Assembly (NCBI RefSeq): GCF_017982655.1
Contig: NZ_JABXYX010000053.1
Location: 1 to 49,083 of the forward strand
Length of the DNA stretch: 49,083 nt
DNA from: Brasilonema sp. CT11
Lineage (GTDB): Bacteria; Cyanobacteriota; Cyanobacteriia; Cyanobacteriales; Nostocaceae
Direction of reading: 5' to 3'
The translations under genes were made by a program, and so were the position numbers. Position 1 is the stretch's first letter. Each line of letters begins with the position of its first letter. The notes under the pieces are model-generated. The model was not told the DNA's origin. It saw nothing but the letters and a program-made list of their open reading frames with translations, and did no database searches. Below, piece after piece: positions 1 to 8,903 of the stretch.

Positions 1-231
1 GATGCAACTCTAGGTCAAAATGGATTACGCCAAGCTGAAAGCTTTTCTCAAGCGGCACAACTGAGTGGTGTTGTTTTGACTAAGCTTGATAGCACTGCCA
101 AAGGAGGGGTTGCTCTTGCGGTTGTGCAGCAGTTAGGCTTACCTATTCGCTTTATCGGTGCTGGAGAAGGAATTGAAGACTTGCGTCCTTTTTCTAGCTA
201 CGAGTTTGTGGAAGCACTTTTGAATGGTTAG
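1..231 (+). CDS. ftsY: Signal recognition particle receptor FtsY, C-terminal fragment
   Basis: This is the 3' end of a gene that begins before the window; 76 codons in frame 1 end at TAG (229-231). The peptide starts DATLGQNG and contains TKLDSTAKGG, the SRP-GTPase G4 (TKLD) region followed by the conserved DSTAKGG stretch, then the FIGAGEGIEDLRPF closing loop and terminal helix typical of FtsY rather than Ffh, which would continue into an M domain. FtsY is the membrane-associated GTPase that docks the SRP-ribosome complex at the Sec translocon. The end after the NG-domain helix is normal, so the C-terminus appears intact. From memory, ftsY precedes a PP2C phosphatase gene in several cyanobacteria, as it does here. 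Confidence 0.93.
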   Translation, partial: DATLGQNGLRQAESFSQAAQLSGVVLTKLDSTAKGGVALAVVQQLGLPIRFIGAGEGIEDLRPFSSYEFVEALLNG

Positions 232-1048
232 CCTCAAAGGTTTTAGACCACTCCTGTCACGATCCTAAGATTATCTATTGACAACGCCAAGGGCGATAGG
301 CGCAGCTGTGCCGTAGGCATAGCGTGTCTACAGGACATAGCCGTCAAGAACACCAAGGAAAAGATAGGTAATTTTGTACCCGGAAGGGGTAGTTAACAAA
401 GTCGGCGTAAGTCCCCCTCAGACTGCGGAGTTTACGGACACACACATCAAGCCTGCCTCCGCAGGCTTTGTTCGTATCGCCACACGATGCGTGCCTGTAA
501 GCTTGTCCGAACCATATTATTTTTGAGTTCTTTTTTTGTCAAAATTTCCTGACTTAGAGTTTTTAAATATTCTCTAGTGGTAAATTAAAGATTTGAAGAG
601 CAATAGTTAAACAACGGTTCTCCGACTTGAGGAAACTGCCCGTGCCTACGGATAGGAGCCTCTAGGCTTTTAGTTTCAATGTTTATCAGCTAATAGATGT
701 TTTAGACAGTGAAACACAAGTAGATTTTTTTGAAACGTAATGGTTAACTTTTCTCAATAAAATGTTTATATCTAAAGAGGTATGACCAAATGAAGAAAAA
801 TTAATATAATTAAACCCCTATTACACATATGCTACATAAAACTGTTTTGGCTAATCGTTTTTTGCGAAAAAGACTTAACTCTAAATTTAAATATTAAGTT
901 AAAGAAGCACATGAAATATGAAAGACTTTTCAAATTTCCACTCTACGTTTTTCTACTCTTGCTAAACCGATAATCTTGTCACAAGATGGTTTAGCTCTTA
1001 AAACAAGAAAGTATTAAAGAAATCTAATACTTGCTGATGTAAATCACA
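232..1048. other. 817-bp intergenic region with interspersed repeat and hairpin
   Basis: No convincing gene is seen. Positions about 270-350 hold a GC-richer interspersed repeat (gcgataggcgcagctg ... catagcgtgtctacaggacata) of the family seen again near 7240-7310 and 48238-48272. A perfect 8-bp stem (AAGCCTGC, 449-456, loop CTCC, GCAGGCTT, 461-468) could be a terminator-like hairpin, but it lies more than 200 nt after ftsY. The rest (about 500-1048) is AT-rich and probably carries the promoter of the downstream phosphatase gene; I could not place -35/-10 boxes with confidence. Confidence 0.6.
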
Positions 1049-2455
1049 ATGGTAACTGTGCCTCAACCACCGTCTCAACCTACTGATAGTAACAGTCGTA
1101 CCCCAATAACGGAGGTCACACCAGTTGTGGCACTCAAAGAACTCGTGGTACGGTTACACCGAGAACAAAAAAAAATTCAAGATTTACTCAGTTCTTTGGG
1201 ATTTGCTCTACGAAGCTTCAATAATTTGAATCAGTTTTTGGAACTGATTCCGTTGATGGCAACAAGAGTCACTGATGCAGATGGTAGCGCCTTATTTGTA
1301 TACAAACCGAATGGTCAAGTCAGATTAGAGCAGTTACATTGGCAAGATAGTCACCAGCGTAAGAATATCCGCAAGGCACTAGAAACAGCAACCAGTCAAA
1401 TCCTATGTATACCCAACAATACCCAGCCTTTAGCAATAATGTCGGGTATTTTGGATGATTATATGCACCGTAGCTTAGGACCAGGTATACAAGTTTTTGG
1501 TACAGCTATTTTGGTTAAGCATACAGAACGGGGATGGCTCTATGTCTTAAGCCGCGATCCAGAATATACTTGGACAGAAACCAGACAAAAGTTAGTTCGC
1601 CTAGTGGCAGATCAAACCGCAGTCGCAATAGAAAATGATGAACTTGCTGTGGAACTCAGGAAAAAAGAACGCCTAGATCAAGAACTAGAAATTGGTGCAG
1701 AAATTCAAAGGCGGCTTCTGCCACGTCAGTGCCCTACAATTCCAGGTGTTGCTATTGCCGCACGGTGTAAACCCGCCAATCGTGTTGGCGGAGACTATTA
1801 CGACTTTATCCCCACAAAACACAACCAAATTCAACTAAATAACAAACAGAGTTTAGATGCAGATGGTCGTTGGGGTTTGGTGATTGGTGATGTGATGGGC
1901 AAAGGAGTTCCAGCCGGACTGATTATGACCATGATGCGGGGAATGCTGCGGGGAGAAGTGCTACACGGTCATTCTCCTCAACGACTTCTGCAAAACTTGA
2001 ATCAAGTCATGTACGCGGATTTGGAAAATTCTCACCGCTTTATCACTCTATTTTACTCAGAATATGACCCTCAAACCCGGATTTTGTCCTACAGCAATGC
2101 AGCGCATAATCCTCCCCTATGGTGGCATGCAACAACGAGAACAATCACGCGTCTAGATACTTTTGGAATGCTGATTGGTTTAGATGCCAATAGCCAGTAC
2201 GAAGATGCCCAAGTAGAATTAGAGCTTGGAGATATCATTCTTTACTACACAGATGGCTTGACTGATGCAGCAGCAGCAAGTGGCGATCGCTATGATGAAG
2301 AAAACCTGATTACGATATTTAACTACGCTTGTAGAATTTGTAGTGGACCCCAGGAAATACTAGATTACCTGTTTGACCAAGTGCAACAATTCATCGGTGC
2401 CGATAAGCAAAACACCGATGATATGACATTAGTTGTGCTACAAGTTAATACTTAG
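1049..2455 (+). CDS. GAF-domain PP2C-type serine phosphatase (RsbU/SpoIIE-like)
   Basis: The 468-residue protein has a short Pro/Thr-rich N-terminus, a coiled linker (about 28-50), a GAF-like sensor domain (about 50-200), a second coiled-coil signalling helix (about 195-220) and a C-terminal PPM/SpoIIE phosphatase domain. The metal-binding motifs of PP2C enzymes are visible: GGDYYDF near residue 247, GDVMGKG near 280 and DGLTDA near 402, followed by NTDDMTLVVL close to the end. Such proteins dephosphorylate anti-sigma-factor antagonists or similar phosphoserine targets in partner-switching cascades; the GAF domain would tune activity by a bound small molecule or redox state. No anti-sigma or antagonist gene lies nearby, so the partner is unknown. 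It is cytoplasmic, with no membrane segment. Confidence 0.9.
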   Translation: MVTVPQPPSQPTDSNSRTPITEVTPVVALKELVVRLHREQKKIQDLLSSLGFALRSFNNLNQFLELIPLMATRVTDADGSALFVYKPNGQVRLEQLHWQDSHQRKNIRKALETATSQILCIPNNTQPLAIMSGILDDYMHRSLGPGIQVFGTAILVKHTERGWLYVLSRDPEYTWTETRQKLVRLVADQTAVAIENDELAVELRKKERLDQELEIGAEIQRRLLPRQCPTIPGVAIAARCKPANRVGGDYYDFIPTKHNQIQLNNKQSLDADGRWGLVIGDVMGKGVPAGLIMTMMRGMLRGEVLHGHSPQRLLQNLNQVMYADLENSHRFITLFYSEYDPQTRILSYSNAAHNPPLWWHATTRTITRLDTFGMLIGLDANSQYEDAQVELELGDIILYYTDGLTDAAAASGDRYDEENLITIFNYACRICSGPQEILDYLFDQVQQFIGADKQNTDDMTLVVLQVNT

Positions 2456-2514
2456 TCGTTAGTTGTTAGCAAGCTGGCGCTTAACAACAGTGGGGTAAAA
2501 GCCAAATCTCGTAT

Positions 2515-2976
2515 CTAACTACTTGACAAATAATCTAAAAACTGCTCAGGCACTAACCTCAACTCTTTTGACTGGAAACGGTTTATATCTACCCACAAAG
2601 CAGTTTTTTGTCGCTCACCTTCAGAAAAAACTAACTTTTCAGTTTCATAAAATTTGGCATCAACAAAGTCGCTTTCAAAAACTTGAATTATTTCATGACC
2701 TGGTTGACCATTGAAAGTGAAGATGTTTTCCAAACAACCCAAGTAACGAATATTTGTTAATTCTGCTTGGATCTCTTCTTGGAATTCTCGTTTGAGAGCA
2801 TCTTTACTTGTTTCACCAAACTCAACTCCACCACCCATTGCGCGGTAAAAAGTTTGTTGCTTGACTGGATCGTAGCCTTCAGATACGAAGATACGTATGC
2901 CTTTGCCCAGCTTGGCATACTGAGCATCGCGAATCAGTCCCAAAGCGATGATACGAATTTCCCCTGGCTTATGCAT
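2515..2976 (-). CDS. NUDIX hydrolase
   Basis: This 153-residue protein carries the NUDIX box: GGVEFGE, seven residues, then REFQEE, which matches G-x5-E-x7-REUxEE. The usual glycine after the second EE pair is replaced by Gln (EEIQA), a tolerated variation. NUDIX enzymes hydrolyse a nucleoside diphosphate linked to another moiety, using Mg2+ bound by the box glutamates. The substrate cannot be told from sequence. Its start is only 8 nt after the stop of the upstream DUF3531 gene on the same strand, so the two are probably co-transcribed. Its 3' end converges with the phosphatase gene across about 60 bp. Confidence 0.9.
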   Translation of the reverse strand: MHKPGEIRIIALGLIRDAQYAKLGKGIRIFVSEGYDPVKQQTFYRAMGGGVEFGETSKDALKREFQEEIQAELTNIRYLGCLENIFTFNGQPGHEIIQVFESDFVDAKFYETEKLVFSEGERQKTALWVDINRFQSKELRLVPEQFLDYLSSS

Positions 2977-2984
2977 TTTTGCTG

Positions 2985-3437
2985 CTAGTTATCGTAAATG
3001 AATGAAGGACGGCTTTCGCTCTCTTCAATAGGCCAATCTTCATTTTCGCCGCCGATGTACAATTGCTCAATGGTGACATATTCCTCACTTAGCTGCTTAA
3101 GAGCGTTAATGAGAACATCGAGAGCGATCGCATCAGAAGTTCCCAAGTCAAACCAGCAACGCGCCCATGTCCCCTCATACTCAAACTCACCCATATTGTG
3201 CATCAGCGCCAGCAAACTTTTATCATATCCTTGTGAGTCGTAATTCATGTAGCTCAGTTCTAATCCAGTTTCCTGTACCTGGAGATTTTCGGCATTAAAT
3301 GCACCCAATTTCCCCAAATAAAACCAGGAATTGAAAACCTCTTCTACATATTGTTTTTCTTGTTCAGAAGGAATCGTGCTGAACTCCAACCAAATCCATA
3401 AATCAAAAGGGTTAATTTCGCGAAACAGTACCTGCAT
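2985..3437 (-). CDS. DUF3531 family protein
   Basis: The 150-residue acidic soluble protein matches what I recall of DUF3531, a family conserved in cyanobacteria and plastid-bearing eukaryotes: an N-terminal INPFDLWIWLEF segment, FNSWFYLGKLGAFNAENLQV, a central ALMHNMGEFEYEGTWARCWFDLG segment and a C-terminal YIGGENEDWP. There is no signal peptide or membrane segment. The function is unknown. It is upstream of and nearly abuts the NUDIX gene (8-nt gap), suggesting a two-gene operon. Confidence 0.85.
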   Translation of the reverse strand: MQVLFREINPFDLWIWLEFSTIPSEQEKQYVEEVFNSWFYLGKLGAFNAENLQVQETGLELSYMNYDSQGYDKSLLALMHNMGEFEYEGTWARCWFDLGTSDAIALDVLINALKQLSEEYVTIEQLYIGGENEDWPIEESESRPSFIYDN

Positions 3438-3605
3438 TTTGTTGAAAGACTAAATTTAGATCACTTTTTTCAAATCTAATTGTAAAAGAGTAGAAGGTAC
3501 AAAGGGCGATGAAAAGAGTTACCGAGGCGAGAGTCAGATAAAATTCTCCCTGACTCCCAGCCTACGGCTCGCTGCGCTAACACTCAAGAACGTCCCCCTC
3601 ATCTC

Positions 3606-4544
3606 CTACTTACCAAAAGTACTCAGATTTTCCGCAGCCTTACGTCGTTCACGGTCAATTTGTCGTGCCACATCATCCGGGAGTTGAGACTTCTTAGTTA
3701 AGGCTGTATCAAAATTCTTAATCGCCTCCTGCATGAGTTGCGAGTTTTTGTCTTTATTCGCTTTTTCCCGAAGAATTTGAGCCTTAAGATAATATAACTC
3801 TGGGTTATCTGTTGTCACCTTTAAAGCACGATTAGCATAGTCTAGTGCTTGAGAGTACTGTTTTAAATCCCGATAAGCAAGAGCGATACCTCTATCTGCT
3901 AAATACTGGGGAGCTGCATTTTTTTCTAGCTTTTGAACTGCCTGTTCTGGGTTAGCAAAGGGCAAATTGACAGCTAGCAGTAAATCCATGTACCCTTTGA
4001 TCAAATTGAGTTCTGGATCGTTAGGAGAAACTGCTTCAGCTTTGTCCAAATATTGATAAACTTGCTGTAGTCTAGTCAGGGCTTGTGGTGCACCCTTGAC
4101 TGTTCCCTCACGTTGTATAATCGCAGACCCCTCTAGAAATAAACCAACTGCAGCATACAAATTTCCGCGCAAGGGGTCACTAGAAATTAAATTTTGTGCT
4201 ATTTGTGATGTTTTTTTGCTGTAAGTGTCTAGTGCCGCCAAATCCTTATTCGTATATGCTAAAGATGCTTTCATAGCATAGGCTAAAGGTTCCTTTGGCT
4301 CTGCAGATAATGCTTCTTGTAAGTAACGATCTCCTGCTTGATAGTTTCCCTGTTGGAAAATGGCTTTGAAAGCTGCTTCTGTTTTGTTGCCAATGTTACG
4401 AGGCTCTTTCATCCGAAAGGGATCTGCAGCCCAAGAAGGATTTGCCCAGATGTTCAGTGCAATGGTAGCTGAAAAAGCCACTATAATAGAGCGATAAAAT
4501 TTGGCGGGTACAACTTTTTGCAAACCTGGAAACCGTGCATTCAT
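3606..4544 (-). CDS. Secreted TPR-repeat protein (Sll0314/Alr1548-like)
   Basis: The 312-residue protein has an N-terminal hydrophobic stretch (about 18-38, ending NPSWAADPF) that looks like a signal peptide with an AxA-like cleavage site. The rest is helical tetratricopeptide-type repeats: FKAIFQQGNYQAGDRYLQEAL at about 60, the following 'AYAMKASLAYTNKDLAALD', and a canonical TPR at about 215-260 (AYRDLKQYSQALDYANRAL, then ELYYLKAQILREK). The start of the mature part (DPFRMKEPRNIGNKTEAAFKA) resembles the cyanobacterial Sll0314/Alr1548 family, named from memory. It is predicted to be a periplasmic or lumenal protein-interaction scaffold. It is monocistronic and divergent from the ABC ATPase gene across 369 bp. 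Confidence 0.8.
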   Translation of the reverse strand: MNARFPGLQKVVPAKFYRSIIVAFSATIALNIWANPSWAADPFRMKEPRNIGNKTEAAFKAIFQQGNYQAGDRYLQEALSAEPKEPLAYAMKASLAYTNKDLAALDTYSKKTSQIAQNLISSDPLRGNLYAAVGLFLEGSAIIQREGTVKGAPQALTRLQQVYQYLDKAEAVSPNDPELNLIKGYMDLLLAVNLPFANPEQAVQKLEKNAAPQYLADRGIALAYRDLKQYSQALDYANRALKVTTDNPELYYLKAQILREKANKDKNSQLMQEAIKNFDTALTKKSQLPDDVARQIDRERRKAAENLSTFGK

Positions 4545-4913
4545 TTTCTTCTTCAGTATATTTACAATTTAAATTTGTTTTTTAGATGACTTGTCACTCT
4601 CAGAACATGGATCTGTTTGGGCCAGAATTTTGTATAGTGTTTGACTTCGGTAATTTTTCTAAGTTCCCAAGCGTGTGTTTTGGCTATTTTTCAAGAGTGA
4701 TTTTGCGACAATGAACGAAAGTAGGGGTGACGGTTTTCGCCGTTTGCGTGGCTCTATTCTAACGAGTGACACGTAACTTTGGCTCAAAAGCATGTTTCTT
4801 GCTGCAAGATTGACGTTGCCAGCGTCTTGAATCCTTGTAAATTTTTCGGGATTTTACAGTAGCTGGCAGTGTAGTTAATAAGTATGTTGCTGACTTTTTG
4901 GTAAACTTAACAA
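4545..4913. other. Divergent intergenic region between TPR gene and ABC ATPase gene
   Basis: This 369-bp stretch separates two divergently transcribed genes and so should hold both promoters. It is AT-rich. A weak, bulged inverted repeat (CAAGA...CG with CGTCTTG, about 4804-4830) is visible. I see no ORF with coding character and no recognisable operator. Confidence 0.45.
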
Positions 4914-5585
4914 ATGCTCTATCTGAGAAACCTCATTTATCATCCCACGGCTTGCCCAACAGCTATTCTCAAATCAATCAACTTGGAATTACCATCCCAA
5001 CAACTGGGTTTAATTATTGGACCGAGTGGTTCAGGTAAAAGTACATTACTCGAAATTTTGTCTGGACTTGCCGAACCAACATCCGGTTCACTCTTCTGGC
5101 GCGAACAAGAACTGACCGCTGAGCAGATGCAACAATTGGCTGGCTTGGTCTTTCAGTTTCCTGAGAGGCATTTTTGCGGCGGTACTCTTTTAGAAGAATT
5201 GCGCTTGGGACATCCAGAGTTAGGAAAAGAGCGAGTTACGCAAGCACTTGGAGAAGTCGGTTTAGAGCATTTATCACTGAGTACATCACCTCATGCTTTG
5301 AGTGGAGGTCAGCAGCGGCGTTTAGCTTTGGCGGTGCAGTTGATTCGCCAGCCACATCTATTATTATTAGACGAACCCACAGCTGGCTTGGATTGGTCAA
5401 TGCGTCGGCAACTGGTAAATTTATTAGCGAAACTGAAAAAAAATTGGACACTGCTGGTTGTGACACACGACGCAGGGGATTTGTTGCCAATAGCAGACCG
5501 TTGTTGGACTCTCAACCACGGTGAACTCAAATCAGTTGACCCTCTCACATTGGGTGCAGCCAAAGAAGCTCAACCAGCAGTGTAA
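4914..5585 (+). CDS. ABC transporter ATP-binding protein, CbiO/ABCI11-like
   Basis: This is a 223-residue stand-alone nucleotide-binding domain. Walker A is GPSGSGKST (36-44), the Q-loop region is FQFPERHF (80-87), the signature is LSGGQQRR (129-136), Walker B with the catalytic Glu is LLLLDEPTAGLD (149-160), and the H-loop is VVTHD. The FQxPE Q-loop is characteristic of energy-coupling-factor/CbiO-type ATPases, and single cyanobacterial proteins of this kind are related to the plant plastid ABCI11 (NAP14) protein, implicated from memory in metal homeostasis. No permease gene is adjacent, so the membrane partner must be encoded elsewhere. Confidence 0.85.
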   Translation: MLYLRNLIYHPTACPTAILKSINLELPSQQLGLIIGPSGSGKSTLLEILSGLAEPTSGSLFWREQELTAEQMQQLAGLVFQFPERHFCGGTLLEELRLGHPELGKERVTQALGEVGLEHLSLSTSPHALSGGQQRRLALAVQLIRQPHLLLLDEPTAGLDWSMRRQLVNLLAKLKKNWTLLVVTHDAGDLLPIADRCWTLNHGELKSVDPLTLGAAKEAQPAV

Positions 5586-5650
5586 TATACCAGTGGGGAT
5601 GAGGAACAAAGCGAGCAGAGGATCTTGTGCAGGAGGAGAATAATTCTTGA

Positions 5651-5905
5651 CTAATGACTGAATTGAGTGATGTGCAATTGTGCTTCCCCATGATCTGGAA
5701 TCCAGGCTAACCACTCTTGACTTGAAACGTGGCACAGTAGCAGTGCTTCGTCAAAACTGTAGGGGTTGGGAAGTTCCAACAGCTTTACCCAACTATAAGC
5801 CTGGAAATCCTCTGGAGATTCTGTGGAGAAGCACTTGTTTAACCAATTTAGATTGTGCCAGGAGCTTTCTATGGCATGATCTGATTTACTTGAATCTAAT
5901 TTCAT
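5651..5905 (-). CDS. Small conserved hypothetical protein (84 aa)
   Basis: The 84-residue minus-strand ORF has a C-terminal half with a protein-like, structured pattern: YSFDEALLLCHVSSQEWLAW followed by IPDHGEAQLHITQF. I recall similar small cyanobacterial proteins ending in a WVAWIPDHGEA segment, which is why I prefer this strand over the opposing 92-codon plus-strand ORF. There is no signal peptide, membrane segment or known catalytic motif. There is no strong Shine-Dalgarno sequence before the ATG at 5903-5905. The gene converges with the ABC ATPase gene (66-bp gap). The function is unknown. Confidence 0.6.
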   Translation of the reverse strand: MKLDSSKSDHAIESSWHNLNWLNKCFSTESPEDFQAYSWVKLLELPNPYSFDEALLLCHVSSQEWLAWIPDHGEAQLHITQFSH

Positions 5906-6118
5906 GGCTCTGCTTAGCCTTCTTTAGTGGGCTAAAACCAAATTATTTCTGTAACTAAGAATACAAAATAACTCCTATTTTTGAAAAGCGAGTGTTTTAT
6001 AACTTTACATTTGTCAGTTGCAAGTGTTTGGTTGTGTTGCGAGCTACCTCGGGTGAGACTTTGTCAACGGTAGACTAATAACTGAATCACATTACCCGGT
6101 TATAAATCCCAGAAGATT

Positions 6119-6856
6119 ATGACAACAACTCCTTTACCATCCCTGCGCGAGCAACAACATCCGCTGATTCGTCAATTAGCAGATTGTATAGAAGCAGTGT
6201 GGCATAAGCACTTGGACTTATCCCCTTATCATTTGCCAAATGAATTTGGGTATGTGGAAGGTCGGCTAGAAGGTGAGAAGCTGACGATTGAAAACCAGTG
6301 CTACCAAACACCCCAGTTTCGTAAAATGCACTTGGAACTGGCAAAGGTAGGAAATATGCTGGATATATTGCACTGCGTTATGTTTCCCCGTCCAGAGTAC
6401 GAACTGCCAATGTTTGGTTGTGATTTAGTTGGGGCGAGGGGTCAAATAAGTGCGGCGATCGCAGACCTTTCTCCAGTCAACTCCCAGTACACTCTTCCAA
6501 AATCATATACTTCTGCACTGGCTGCACTCCCTCAATTGAACTTTTCCCACCCGCGAGAATTACCTGAGTGGGGAGATATTTTTTCAGACTTTTGTGTTTT
6601 CGTTCGTCTGAGTTCTCCTGAAGAAGAAAATCTGTTTCTCGATCGCACTCGGGAATTTTTAGAAATACATTGCATGCAAGCCAGGGCATCCCAACCCCTT
6701 CCATCAGAACAGGCGATCCTAAGTTTGGCTGGACAACGTAACTACTGCACAAAACAGCAGCAAAACGATAAAACCCGTCGCGTATTGGAAAAAGCTTTTG
6801 GTTCAGATTGGGCAGAACAATATATGACGACAGTTCTGTTTGATATACCAAGTTAG
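6119..6856 (+). CDS. pcyA: Phycocyanobilin:ferredoxin oxidoreductase
   Basis: PcyA (EC 1.3.7.5) reduces biliverdin IXalpha by four electrons from ferredoxin to 3Z-phycocyanobilin, the chromophore of phycocyanin, allophycocyanin and cyanobacterial phytochromes. The 245-residue length is normal. Landmark residues are present with an offset of -3 to the Synechocystis numbering: Glu73 (in HLELAKVG), His85 ([11 protein letters not shown]) and Asp102 ([11 protein letters not shown]), equivalent to the catalytic Glu76, His88 and Asp105. The C-terminal [12 protein letters not shown] and RRVLEKAFG helices are also typical. The enzyme is soluble and cytoplasmic. The gene stands alone; the ATG at 6119 gives a start that matches the family. 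This is one of the strongest indicators that the host makes phycobilisomes. Confidence 0.97.
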   Translation: MTTTPLPSLREQQHPLIRQLADCIEAVWHKHLDLSPYHLPNEFGYVEGRLEGEKLTIENQCYQTPQFRKMHLELAKVGNMLDILHCVMFPRPEYELPMFGCDLVGARGQISAAIADLSPVNSQYTLPKSYTSALAALPQLNFSHPRELPEWGDIFSDFCVFVRLSSPEEENLFLDRTREFLEIHCMQARASQPLPSEQAILSLAGQRNYCTKQQQNDKTRRVLEKAFGSDWAEQYMTTVLFDIPS

Positions 6857-7078
6857 TCCAAACTCAACAATCAAAAACTTCTTGTCAATCCTTTTGGTTT
6901 CCATCTTCCTATCTGTAGGTTCTGCTACGTTTTCAAGCAACTTACAAATGTAGAATTCATTTAAATTAAGCAAAATCGAGTCACAAAATCCTTCAATGTA
7001 ACCTTCATTTTCAAACAGCTTATCTATGATGTTCTGGGTCAAGTTGGAATGAGTTGCCATTAACTCGAAGCTAATCAA
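6803..7078 (-). CDS. Possible small hypothetical protein (91 aa)
   Basis: This minus-strand ORF fills most of the space after pcyA and overlaps its 3' end by 54 nt in convergent orientation. The middle ([20 protein letters not shown], then [15 protein letters not shown]) looks like amphipathic helices, but I recognise no family and the last 18 residues, which overlap pcyA, look non-natural. An internal ATG at 7058-7060 is an alternative start (MATHSN...). No Shine-Dalgarno sequence is apparent. It may be a real but decayed or truncated gene, or a chance ORF. Confidence 0.28.
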   Translation of the reverse strand: MISFELMATHSNLTQNIIDKLFENEGYIEGFCDSILLNLNEFYICKLLENVAEPTDRKMETKRIDKKFLIVEFGLTWYIKQNCRHILFCPI

Positions 7079-7122
7079 CTTACCTGGTTAGTCATACTTG
7101 TTTTCTAACACACAATTGAGTT

Positions 7123-7176
7123 GTTACCCAGTTTTGTTTGCTATCCATATCAGATAGACAAACAAAATTGCTGTAA
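7123..7176. repeat. 54-bp long inverted repeat (hairpin)
   Basis: GTTAC at 7123-7127, TTTTGTTTG at 7132-7140 and CTATC at 7141-7145 are answered by GATAG at 7153-7157, CAAACAAAA at 7159-7167 and GTAAC at 7172-7176. This forms a stem of about 19 paired bases with a 7-nt apical loop, a single-base bulge and a small internal loop. It lies between pcyA and the exporter operon. It could be a terminator for convergent transcription or a short palindromic mobile element; the lack of a U-tract directly after it argues against a simple intrinsic terminator. Confidence 0.7.
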
Positions 7177-7234
7177 CTGTGTTAGGACTCACGCAAGAAC
7201 TAGTCGTGAAACTCATATTCACATACTTTGGGCA

Positions 7235-7325
7235 GCTCTATGCCTGCGCCACAGCACTTGCCTCGCGCTTTGCTATGAGCGCGACGAATCGCCGTAGGGC
7301 GTTACTTCAGCATCTTCACGCTGTC
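7235..7325. repeat. Interspersed GC-rich repeat
   Basis: A block of higher GC content (gcctgcgccacagcac ... gcgacgaatcgccgtagggcg) interrupts otherwise AT-rich intergenic DNA. Its word composition resembles the repeats near 270-350 and 48238-48272. The 63-codon ORF that crosses it is considered spurious. The boundaries are approximate. Confidence 0.5.
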
Positions 7326-7423
7326 TCAATGCTGTGCGTGTATATGATGCGTTTTTTATTATTTGACTAAATTCAATTGCGCCGAACTCGCTTTTTTACT
7401 TTGTATATGCAAAATTCCAACTA

Positions 7424-8854
7424 ATGGGAAATATCATGTCAAGGGTAAGTGATAACTCAAGCGTAAGGCAGCAGTTTCTTGATAATGAGAAACCACAGAT
7501 TTGGTGGTTAATTGCTGTAACCTTGCCAGTCATAGTTGCTACTGGAGTCCTAAGCATAGCCAAAATGGAGCAAGTGAAAAAATTAAATCCGCCCGTATCC
7601 AGTGCACCAATCACAAGTGTAAATGCTTTAGGACGTTTGGAACCTCAAGGGGAAGTTTTTAAACTGTCTGCACCAGTGGGAGTCCAAGGAACGTCGCGAG
7701 TAGAACAAGTTTTTGTCAAAGAAGGAGAGCAAGTTAAAAAAAATCAAATCATTGCTATTTTGGATAACTTCTCCAGTAGTCAAGCCGCAATGGAAGAAGC
7801 TAAGGCAAAAGTGCAAGAAGCCCGTGCCAATTTAGCAAATGTCAAAGCAGGTTCACCAAGAGAGATTGAGGCTCAAAGAGCTGTTATTGCTCGCCTGGAA
7901 GCACAATTACGTGGAGAACTAGATGCTCAGCAAGCAGCAATTAATCGCCTGCAAGCAGAGTTAGGCGGCGAAAAAACAGTCTTACAAGCAACAATTAATC
8001 GTATCCAAGCTCAAGTCCAAGGGCAAAGGGATGCTTTCCAAGCTACGGTTTCGCGTATACGAGCTGAACAACGTAATGCCGAAGTCGATGCTCAACGCTA
8101 TCAGATGTTATACAAAGAAGGTGCAATTTCTCAGCAGGAACGTGATAGAAGGCAATTAGGTGCGGAAACTTCGACTCAACAACTTGTAGAAGCCCAAGCA
8201 AACCAAAAACAAACAGTTGCAACTTTGCGACAGCAACTTGCTGAAGCTAGAGCCAATCAAGTAAAAACCATAGGAACTTTGCAACAGCAACTGGTTGAAG
8301 CTAGAGTCAACCGGAACAAAATTCTCGCAACTTTGCAAAAACAAATTGACGAGGAAAGAGCCAAATTTAACAGACTCAAAGATATTCGTCCAATTGATTT
8401 ACTAGTTGCACAAGCACAAGTTACTAATGCGATCGCTGCACTAAAGAAAGCACAAGCTCAATTGAATTTAAGCTATATCAAAGCACCAATTTCTGGCGAA
8501 ATTATTAAACTTCATACGAAAGCTGGAGAGAGCATCAATACAAATGGTATTGCTGAGATTGGACGGACTGATCAGATGGTAGTCATAGCTGAAGTTCCCG
8601 AAGACAGTATTAGTAAGGTGCGCCTTGGTCAACGAGCTGTAATAACCAGTGATAATGGAGCTTTTGGCGGAGGATTACAAGGAACTGTTGCTGAAATTGG
8701 TAGGCAAATTGGCAAAAAAGATGTGTTAAATACAGATCCAGCCGCAGATGTTGATGCCAGAGTAGTAGAAGTGAAAATTGTCCTGACTCCACAAGATAGT
8801 AAAAAAGTGACAGGCTTAACTTACGCCAAGGTGGTTGTTGAAATTAATCTTTGA
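7424..8854 (+). CDS. devB: DevB/HlyD-family membrane fusion protein of an ABC exporter
   Basis: The 476-residue periplasmic adaptor has a single N-terminal membrane anchor (about 28-46), a first beta segment with the LGRLEPQGEVFKLSAP motif typical of DevB proteins, a lipoyl-like half (VEQVFVKEGEQVKKNQIIAIL), a very long Gln/Ala/Arg-rich coiled-coil region (about 120-355), and the returning half with SYIKAPISGEI and the beta-barrel. The coiled coil contains several imperfect repeats (AxIxRLQAxL and LRQQLAEARANQ types), making it longer than I would expect of typical DevB adaptors. With DevC and DevA it would form a TolC-dependent MacB-like efflux complex; in Anabaena, DevBCA exports heterocyst glycolipids. 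The paralogue count in such genomes is high, so the substrate is uncertain. An ATG at 7436 is an alternative start. Confidence 0.85.
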   Translation: MGNIMSRVSDNSSVRQQFLDNEKPQIWWLIAVTLPVIVATGVLSIAKMEQVKKLNPPVSSAPITSVNALGRLEPQGEVFKLSAPVGVQGTSRVEQVFVKEGEQVKKNQIIAILDNFSSSQAAMEEAKAKVQEARANLANVKAGSPREIEAQRAVIARLEAQLRGELDAQQAAINRLQAELGGEKTVLQATINRIQAQVQGQRDAFQATVSRIRAEQRNAEVDAQRYQMLYKEGAISQQERDRRQLGAETSTQQLVEAQANQKQTVATLRQQLAEARANQVKTIGTLQQQLVEARVNRNKILATLQKQIDEERAKFNRLKDIRPIDLLVAQAQVTNAIAALKKAQAQLNLSYIKAPISGEIIKLHTKAGESINTNGIAEIGRTDQMVVIAEVPEDSISKVRLGQRAVITSDNGAFGGGLQGTVAEIGRQIGKKDVLNTDPAADVDARVVEVKIVLTPQDSKKVTGLTYAKVVVEINL

Positions 8855-8903
8855 CAACTCAAATCTTCATGCGCTAATAACTAACAACTGAGGACAAAAG
8901 ATA

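Noticed and set aside
5680-5958. 92-codon plus-strand ORF opposite the small gene at 5651-5905
   Set aside because: The translation is Leu/Trp/Cys-rich without a recognisable pattern, while the opposite strand gives a more protein-like, family-like sequence.
7179-7370. 63-codon plus-strand ORF upstream of devB
   Set aside because: It runs through an interspersed GC-rich repeat and has no start signals.
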